Shown here one piece after another: positions 45,040-50,988 of a stretch of DNA of 50,988 bases. The stretch comes from Armatimonadota bacterium. Its GTDB lineage: Bacteria; Armatimonadota; Fimbriimonadia; Fimbriimonadales; GBS-DC. Below the pieces are notes generated by a model. It was not told where the DNA came from, did no database searches, and saw nothing but the letters and a program-made list of their open reading frames with translations. The stretch spans positions 1 to 50,988 of the forward strand of contig JAUQOS010000007.1 in the NCBI GenBank assembly GCA_030550775.1, written 5' to 3'. Both the position numbers and the translations under genes were made by a program. The stretch's first letter is position 1. The number at the start of each line of letters is the position of its first letter.

Positions 45040-45184
45040 GCGGCTGAAGCCACTCCTTTGCAAACGAAGCCCGCCTATGCGGGCTAAAGCGTAGCATCGG
45101 CGTCTCGTCGGCGAACAGGAGCCGACGCAGGTCGGCTTCGCTCGCACAGGAACGGATTGAGCCGTCCATTTCTTAGACAGCCTT
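45040..45184. repeat. MITE-like structured repeat, copy B
   Basis: caaacgaagcccgcctatgcgggctaaagcgt...gccgacgcaggtcggcttcgctcgcacaggaacggattgagccgtc matches copy A; right end gccgtccatttcttagacagcc. Confidence 0.75.
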
Positions 45185-45185
45185 T

Positions 45186-45722
45186 TCAGTGCGACTCGCC
45201 GTAGTGCGCCATGAAACGCGCGTGCGCCTGCAAGACAATCTCATGCGCATATGCCGAGCCATACCAGCCCAACATGGCGGTGGGCTTGTCCTCCAGCTCC
45301 TTATACACCTCGAAAAAGTGTTGTACCTCGCGCAGCGTGTGCTTGCGCAGGTCGGTGAGTTCGTTGACTTCTTCGAAGCGGGGGTCGTGATAGGGCACCG
45401 CGATGATTTTCTCGTCGCGTCCTTTCTCATCCTGCATCACCAGCACGCCCAGCGGTTGCGCCATCACCACGCAACCCGTGAAGCTGGGGTCGGTAGTAAT
45501 CACCAGCGCGTCAATCGCGTCGCCATCCTCCGAAAGCGTTTGCGGGATAAAGCCATAGTCGCCAGGATAGTGAACGGGCGAGTAGAGCACGCGATCAAGC
45601 CGAAACACGCCGTACTTGGGATCGTATTCAATTTTGTTGCGCGTGCCTTTAGGGATTTCCACCACCACAGGCACTACGCGCGGTGCCTCATCGCCCCACG
45701 GCAGGTGATACAGGTTTACCAT
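45186..45722 (-). CDS. ppa: Inorganic pyrophosphatase
   Basis: 'VVEIPKGTRNKIEYDPKYGVFRLDRVLYSPVHYPGDYGFIPQTLSEDGDAIDALVIT'. Confidence 0.97.
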   Translation of the reverse strand: MVNLYHLPWGDEAPRVVPVVVEIPKGTRNKIEYDPKYGVFRLDRVLYSPVHYPGDYGFIPQTLSEDGDAIDALVITTDPSFTGCVVMAQPLGVLVMQDEKGRDEKIIAVPYHDPRFEEVNELTDLRKHTLREVQHFFEVYKELEDKPTAMLGWYGSAYAHEIVLQAHARFMAHYGESH

Positions 45723-45731
45723 CGTACCCTC

Positions 45732-46934
45732 TCACGCTCCATAGCGTTGTTTGAGTTGATAGTAAAGCCGTGCGGGCAAGCCATGCGCCTTGACCGCCCC
45801 GCTCATCTCCGATTGATCGAAAGTTTTGTCATCGAACGAGGCGAGTGCGGCATCGTAGAGTGCCCAACGACTCTCGCGTCCGATCACGCTGGCGCTACCC
45901 TTGAATAACCGCAGCCATACCTTGCCCGACACACGCTCTTGTACCTTGTTGATAAACGCCTCCAGCGACTCTTTGAAGGGATCTAGCCACAGCCCCGCGT
46001 AAACCAGTTCCGCCCACGCACGGTCGGCTTCCGCCTTGAAGCGCAATTCATCGCGCGTACACACGAGCGCCTCCAGGGCGCGGTGCGCCGTTAGCAAGGT
46101 CACAGCAGCGGGGCACTCGTAGTTCTCGCGCACCTTGAGACCAATCATACGGTCTTCCATCATATCGATGCGCCCGACGCCGTGGTCGCCCGCTAACTGG
46201 TTGAGATACTCAATCAGCGCAAGCGGCGCCATCGGTTGCCCATCAATGGCAACAGGAACCCCCTCCTCGAAGGTCAACTCAATCACCTGTGGTGCGAAAT
46301 GCGCCTCTTGCGGGCTGCGCGTCCATTTGAAAATCTCCTCGGGCGGAGCGTGGCTGGGATCCTCAAGGCGTCCACCCTCGATAGAACGCCCCCACAGATT
46401 CTCGTCGATGCTCCAGATTTTTTCGCTGCTTTGGTGGATGGGCACGCCGCGGGCGCGAGCGTATTCAATTTCCTCGGAGCGGGTCATGTTGCGCTCGCGC
46501 ATGGGGGCAATGATGGGCACATCGGGCATCAGCGTGCGCAGCATAAACTCTATGCGGAATTGGTCGTTGCCTTTGCCAGTGCAGCCGTGTGCGAAGGCGT
46601 CTACGCGAGGCAAGGAGCGTGCCACTTCTACGGCTTTGCGGGCAATCAGTGGGCGAGCAAGTGCTGTGCTGAGCGGGTAGCCCTCGTAGTCGGCGTTCGC
46701 CTTGACGGCAGGCATGCAATAATCGCGAGCGAACTCCGCACGGGCATCCACCGTGTAGTGCTCGGTACCCAAAATCTTGGCGCGTTCGGCAGCATCTGCG
46801 AGATCCTCGCGCGGCTGCCCGACATCAACGGTCACGGTCACCACATGCTCAAAACCGTACTCCTCTCGCAGCAACGGAATACAAACGGTGGTGTCTAAAC
46901 CACCAGAGTACACCAACACAACTGTCTTGCCCAT
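45732..46934 (-). CDS. argG: Argininosuccinate synthase
   Basis: 'VVLVYSGGLDTTVCIPLLREEYG', 'AHGCTGKGNDQFRIEF', 'SIDENLWGRSIEGG'. Confidence 0.97.
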   Translation of the reverse strand: MGKTVVLVYSGGLDTTVCIPLLREEYGFEHVVTVTVDVGQPREDLADAAERAKILGTEHYTVDARAEFARDYCMPAVKANADYEGYPLSTALARPLIARKAVEVARSLPRVDAFAHGCTGKGNDQFRIEFMLRTLMPDVPIIAPMRERNMTRSEEIEYARARGVPIHQSSEKIWSIDENLWGRSIEGGRLEDPSHAPPEEIFKWTRSPQEAHFAPQVIELTFEEGVPVAIDGQPMAPLALIEYLNQLAGDHGVGRIDMMEDRMIGLKVRENYECPAAVTLLTAHRALEALVCTRDELRFKAEADRAWAELVYAGLWLDPFKESLEAFINKVQERVSGKVWLRLFKGSASVIGRESRWALYDAALASFDDKTFDQSEMSGAVKAHGLPARLYYQLKQRYGA

Positions 46935-46973
46935 GGGTGCATAGAGTATACCTTTCCTGAGCAGGAGATAGGG

Positions 46974-47516
46974 TTAGTGTCGTTCCAGCAGGCGTAAGGT
47001 CATCAACAAACCCGCGATAGTTTTGGAGTCTTTGATTTGTCCTTGCAAAATCATTGTTTCCACTTCGCGCAAGGGGGTAGGCACGAGTTCTACGAGTTCA
47101 TCTTCATCCAGTTGCTGCGGGGCGGGCACTAAATCTTCGGCAAGATACACATGCAGCACCTCTTGCGAATAGCCAGGTGCAAGGTACTGACTGAACAGTT
47201 TGCGCAGCTGGCGGGCAGTGTAGCCCGTTTCCTCTTCCAGTTCGCGGCGGGCGCAGGCGTCGGGGGGTTCGTCAGGCTCTAAGGTGCCTGCGGGGATTTC
47301 CAGCAAGGTCTCGCCCACCGCTTGGCGGTATTGGCGAATCAGCAATACAGTGTCGGTGTTCAGCAACGGCACGATGGCAACCGCCCCGCGATGTTCCACG
47401 ATTTCGCGGCGTGTGGTGCGTCCGTTAGGCAGGCGCACGGTGTCAATGCGCAGCGTCACCACGCGCCCCCGATAGATGATATGGCTTTCAATCAGTTCCT
47501 CTTTGAGCCGCATCAT
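46974..47516 (-). CDS. NUDIX hydrolase (ADP-ribose pyrophosphatase-like)
   Basis: Nudix box 'GTLEPDEPPDACARRELEEETGYTA'. Confidence 0.93.
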   Translation of the reverse strand: MMRLKEELIESHIIYRGRVVTLRIDTVRLPNGRTTRREIVEHRGAVAIVPLLNTDTVLLIRQYRQAVGETLLEIPAGTLEPDEPPDACARRELEEETGYTARQLRKLFSQYLAPGYSQEVLHVYLAEDLVPAPQQLDEDELVELVPTPLREVETMILQGQIKDSKTIAGLLMTLRLLERH

Positions 47517-47524
47517 GCACCTCG

Positions 47525-48391
47525 CTAATGTTTGCGTGTGCGGGCTTTGAGCCGATACCACTGCCAAGCGTCCTCTAAGGTTGGGGGTTGCACACAGATG
47601 GCGCGGATGTTGCCGTAGCCCTCCTGCAGCAGGCGCAGGGCAAGGCTGTCATCGGCGTGTAGACGAAGGCGATAACCGTTGGGCAAAGATTCAACACGCA
47701 CTTCCACGCCACTCAGCCCCTCCAGAATCGGCTCGGGGTCCGCTGCCTCAATTTCGAGCGTGGTAGCATCCTGTTCGGCAAGCAGGCGTTCGGGGGCGTC
47801 GTCGGCAATCAAGCGTCCTTCGTCGAGCATCAGCACGCGGTCGGCGCGTTCGGCGATGGCGGGGTCGCGCGTGGTAAACAGCACAGCAGCTCCGAAGCGG
47901 CAGCGTTCGTCCAGCTCCTGCCATAGGCGACGGCGACGCTCAAAATCTGCTCCTGCAAATGGTTCATCCAGCAGGTATAGTGGCGCATGCTGCACCAGCG
48001 CGCCACCGACGCGCAGCATGTGGCGTTGCCCTTCCGAGAGCACGGTCAGGGGCGCATCCATCTGTTCGCCCAGCCCTAGCAGTTCCAGCATATAAATCGC
48101 CCGGGTCCACGAGTGGGCATAGCGCTTGAGAAAGTTGGCAGGTGTGGTCTGGCGCAGCGCGCGCCCTTCAGGGAGGGGGGGCATCTCAGCAAAGTCGGCA
48201 ATCTCCAGCCGTCCGCCCTCCAGCGCAACCTCACCTGCGAGCAACGCCAACAGTAGGCTCTTGCCCGCGCCCGACGGACCAAACACCGCCACTAACTCCC
48301 CGCGCGCTACTACAAAACGCATCGGCTGGATAGCCACGCCTCCGTGGGCTGCCGACTCAATGGCGTCCGCTCGCAGCACGACGCGCTCCAT
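47525..48391 (-). CDS. ABC transporter ATP-binding protein (no adjacent permease)
   Basis: Walker A 'VFGPSGAGKSLLLALLAGE', signature 'LSEGQRHMLRVG', Walker B 'LYLLDEPFAGAD', C-terminal DrrA-like domain. Confidence 0.88.
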   Translation of the reverse strand: MERVVLRADAIESAAHGGVAIQPMRFVVARGELVAVFGPSGAGKSLLLALLAGEVALEGGRLEIADFAEMPPLPEGRALRQTTPANFLKRYAHSWTRAIYMLELLGLGEQMDAPLTVLSEGQRHMLRVGGALVQHAPLYLLDEPFAGADFERRRRLWQELDERCRFGAAVLFTTRDPAIAERADRVLMLDEGRLIADDAPERLLAEQDATTLEIEAADPEPILEGLSGVEVRVESLPNGYRLRLHADDSLALRLLQEGYGNIRAICVQPPTLEDAWQWYRLKARTRKH

Positions 48392-48393
48392 GC

Positions 48394-49224
48394 TCAGCGC
48401 ACCACTTCAGGGTTAGTTTGTGCCATCGCGTTCAGCGCCTGCTCGGCAAAGTGCTGGATGCGCTTGCGATCGTTCTCCGCGTTGCCAGTGGAGGTCATTA
48501 GGAACCGCACAAAGTAGGCGCGTTGTTGATCCATTCCCGTAAGGCGTGCCAGTAGCAACAGAATGCGGGCAGTGGAAGTGTCAGGGCGGTACCCCATCGG
48601 CGTGGAGTAAAAGTAAATGCCTACCGCCTCGCGCCTCGAGCCGTCCAGCGAAAGCAGGCGCACGAACCGAGCGGGAATTTGCCTGTTACCAACGGTGAGG
48701 GTAATCTCTTGGTTTTCCACAAACTCCCAGTTTTGCACGCGGAAACACACTTGTGGGTTGTGGAACGCGCCTGTGTGCGAACCGCCAATGATTGATAGGT
48801 CTGCTTGAGTGCCATCGCCGCTGACATAGATGCGGGCAATGTACTCATCGGGTTTCAACTCGTTGAGTGCCGCCTCAGATATTGGGTATTCGTACAGCAT
48901 CGTCCAATCGCCTAGCGTCTGGGGCACTTTGGCAAGCGTCTGCCCCTCAGCAACAGGGGCAGGACGCGGCATAAACTGAATCGCTAGCACCAGCGCGATG
49001 GTGAGCGTCATGAGGACGCTAATGGGTGCCCCAAACCGTTTCCAGTCCATCGGGGGGGCAGGGCGCGGCTGGATGGCTTTGGGAGTGTTGAGTGGCTCGT
49101 CGGTCGTCGGCGCGGATGCTACAGAGCTTTCCACCGGTGCGGAAGCCGACGCTACGGTTTCGCCGTTGGTAGGCGCATGGGGTTCGGTCATCAGTTCCTC
49201 AGGTTTGGTTTTCATCTCTTCCAT
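48394..49224 (-). CDS. epsI: Exosortase-associated EpsI-like protein
   Basis: 'VPQTLGDWTMLYEYPISEAALNELKPDEYIARIY...LSIIGGSHTGAFHNPQVCFRVQNWEFVENQEI' EpsI-like with conserved HxPxxC. Confidence 0.82.
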   Translation of the reverse strand: MEEMKTKPEELMTEPHAPTNGETVASASAPVESSVASAPTTDEPLNTPKAIQPRPAPPMDWKRFGAPISVLMTLTIALVLAIQFMPRPAPVAEGQTLAKVPQTLGDWTMLYEYPISEAALNELKPDEYIARIYVSGDGTQADLSIIGGSHTGAFHNPQVCFRVQNWEFVENQEITLTVGNRQIPARFVRLLSLDGSRREAVGIYFYSTPMGYRPDTSTARILLLLARLTGMDQQRAYFVRFLMTSTGNAENDRKRIQHFAEQALNAMAQTNPEVVR

Positions 49225-50120
49225 CCTAACCACCTCGCCAGCAGAAAGAGCGAGACAAACGGGATGAGAATCTCCAACGCGCCCGTGGTGGGAATCGTCA
49301 CCTCTCCGAAGAGCGGTAGGTTCAGCGGATAGCCCTCATGGGCGATTTTCGCTGCCTCGGGACCATAGTGATGCCCCACGATTCCAATCAGGGCAATCCG
49401 AAGCCCGTTGGAGATAATCGCTATCGGGAACAAAGCAATCGGCAAGATTAACTTTTTCCACAGCGGCATGTCAACAATGGTAAAGAAGAACAGAATAAAA
49501 GTCAGCAGTGCGATGGTGACCTTGAAGCCGCTGCATTCCACGCCCACATGCAGTTCATAGCCCGAAGGCATCATAAAGGTCACTTGGCTGGTTTGTAGGA
49601 TGTTATAGAAGGGTTTTAGCATTGCGATGGCAACTTCGGTTGACCATACTTTGATGGGGTTCGTGATCTCGTCGAACACGACGGAAGGCATCGGCATCAT
49701 TAGGTAGAGGAAGAGCAGAGGATACAGCAGAACCCGCGTGATTTGAGGCCCCCAAAGCAGCAAGCTGCCCGCAATCAAAAACAAAGGAAACGCCATGCTG
49801 GAAACCCAGCTGGAGTAGCCCCAGTGCCCCAGCAAGTGGATGCCCATCGCTACGAAATAGACGGGGATGCCCCACCATGAGGGGCGCGCTTGAAGTTGCA
49901 GGAGCCGCTCGCGGCGCATCCAAATCATTACCAGCGCCAGCGGCGGCACCAGATATGCATACGAATAATAACCTTGCTCGTCGCCCCAGCGCGGTAGCCA
50001 GTACCACTGGATTACCTCACGGTAGGCGTATAGCAACAACGCGAGGAAACCTACTACAACCCCCAGCAGAATCGGCTGTGGGCGCGGCAACTTGCGCAAC
50101 TCCAATAACAGTTGATCCAT
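49212..50120 (-). CDS. Exosortase (XrtA/EpsH-like)
   Basis: Multi-TM; catalytic Cys 'HVGVECSGFKVTIALL', Arg 'NGLRIALIGIVGHHYG', downstream conserved His region. Confidence 0.88.
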   Translation of the reverse strand: MDQLLLELRKLPRPQPILLGVVVGFLALLLYAYREVIQWYWLPRWGDEQGYYSYAYLVPPLALVMIWMRRERLLQLQARPSWWGIPVYFVAMGIHLLGHWGYSSWVSSMAFPLFLIAGSLLLWGPQITRVLLYPLLFLYLMMPMPSVVFDEITNPIKVWSTEVAIAMLKPFYNILQTSQVTFMMPSGYELHVGVECSGFKVTIALLTFILFFFTIVDMPLWKKLILPIALFPIAIISNGLRIALIGIVGHHYGPEAAKIAHEGYPLNLPLFGEVTIPTTGALEILIPFVSLFLLARWLGWKR

Positions 50121-50134
50121 AGTCCTTCCTCCTG

Positions 50135-50665
50135 CTACGGTTTCTCTATAGATACCTCAGCTGCTCCGCGAAAAGTCCAGTACTTGTTCGCAAAGAAGTT
50201 CCAAAATAGCACGATGGCAGTGGCAGTAGCTTGGCATGCCATAAACACCGGTCGCGGCGGCTCTGGCAAGAACGGGCGCACCAGCAAGGTGGTAATCGTT
50301 GAGTTGAGCAACATTCCGATGATGTTGACCATGAGGAACTTGGCGAATTGACGCGCGCGTGCTTCCTTATCGCGAATCCGAAATGTCCAGCGACGGTTCC
50401 AGATGAAGCTGTTGACCATCGCGGTGCCTGTGGAAATCAGCTTGGCAAACCACACCGCGGCTGCCTCAGGGCGAAATGGAGCATTTGTAAAGCTTACAAA
50501 CGCGCTTCCCAACGCCTTCGGAATAGGTGTGTAGTAAGTGAGGAAAAACGCCAGCCCCCAGTCGATGGCAGTATTGGTGGCGCCTACTGTGGCGAACTTG
50601 AGGAACTGGCGTACCCCAAGCGGCAGTGTCTGTACCCGTGCGCGTGTGCGTTGTAGCAAACTCAT
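50135..50665 (-). CDS. GtrA-family membrane protein
   Basis: 'FLKFATVGATNTAIDWGLAFFLTYY...VNSFIWNRRWTFR...NFFANKYWTFRG' GtrA motifs. Confidence 0.88.
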   Translation of the reverse strand: MSLLQRTRARVQTLPLGVRQFLKFATVGATNTAIDWGLAFFLTYYTPIPKALGSAFVSFTNAPFRPEAAAVWFAKLISTGTAMVNSFIWNRRWTFRIRDKEARARQFAKFLMVNIIGMLLNSTITTLLVRPFLPEPPRPVFMACQATATAIVLFWNFFANKYWTFRGAAEVSIEKP

Positions 50666-50988
50666 CCCCGCATCACCCAAAGCACAATAATGCCCCACAC
50701 CAGCACGGAGAGGGCAATATGCTTGTCTGTAATAATCAGTTTTTCAGGGCTGCCCCCAGCATCGTATCGGTGCACTACAAAAAAGTAGCGTAGCAAGCCA
50801 TAAGTAGCCACTGGAAGCGTGTACCACAGGTTCGGATGGGCTTTGGCGGTTTCCGAGAGGATCACATAAATCGCGTAGGATTGCAGCGCCAGCCCCAGAC
50901 AAATGGTAAGCAAGTGCTCCAGCATCGTGGTAGAGTAGTCGCCCAGTGCCCCGCGGTGGTTCACCGCATCCTCACCTAACGAAACCAG
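50662..50988 (-). CDS. UbiA-family prenyltransferase, C-terminal part (decaprenyl-phosphate phosphoribosyltransferase-like); continues beyond window
   Basis: 'LQSYAIYVILSETAKAHPNLWYTLPVATYGLLRYFFVVHRYDAGGSPEKLIITDKHIALSVLVWG'; ATGA overlap with gtrA; truncated by window end. Confidence 0.8.
   Translation of the reverse strand: MVSLGEDAVNHRGALGDYSTTMLEHLLTICLGLALQSYAIYVILSETAKAHPNLWYTLPVATYGLLRYFFVVHRYDAGGSPEKLIITDKHIALSVLVWGIIVLWVMRG

Overview
About 51 kb of a GC-rich bacterial chromosome. LpxD, an exosortase/EpsI pair and flagellar rod genes suggest a diderm; the phylum is not proven here, and Armatimonadota is only a guess that the 16S could test. The window is mostly housekeeping genes: larB, enolase, amidase, lpxD, flgF/flgG, tatD, dprA, upp, smc, ruvB, rplA, mtnP, ppa, argG. 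It also has a complete minus-strand rRNA operon (16S-tRNAIle-tRNAAla-23S-5S) and three further tRNAs. The strongest unusual signal is a 391-nt insertion in the 23S gene at the position equivalent to E. coli U1931, inside the I-CeuI target. It has essentially complete group I intron architecture (P1, P2, P3, P4, P7, P8, P9, P10) and no homing endonuclease ORF. Other notable signals: (i) a dispersed GTCATTCCGAGCCGAAGGCGAGGAATCTC repeat, including copies inserted in frame in a DUF5682 gene; (ii) a strong consensus promoter driving a ~115-nt orphan small RNA that ends in a perfect terminator; (iii) a textbook sigma-54 promoter with a structured leader upstream of a secreted beta-propeller-like protein; (iv) a two-gene MoxR/DUF5682 (YehL/YehM-like) module lacking its usual VWA/SWIM neighbours; (v) an exosortase-EpsI-GtrA-UbiA cluster; (vi) a pair of MITE-like structured repeats; (vii) a tRNA-Arg with anticodon GCG. 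No CRISPR array or intact transposase was seen. All functional calls come from reading the sequence without database searches.
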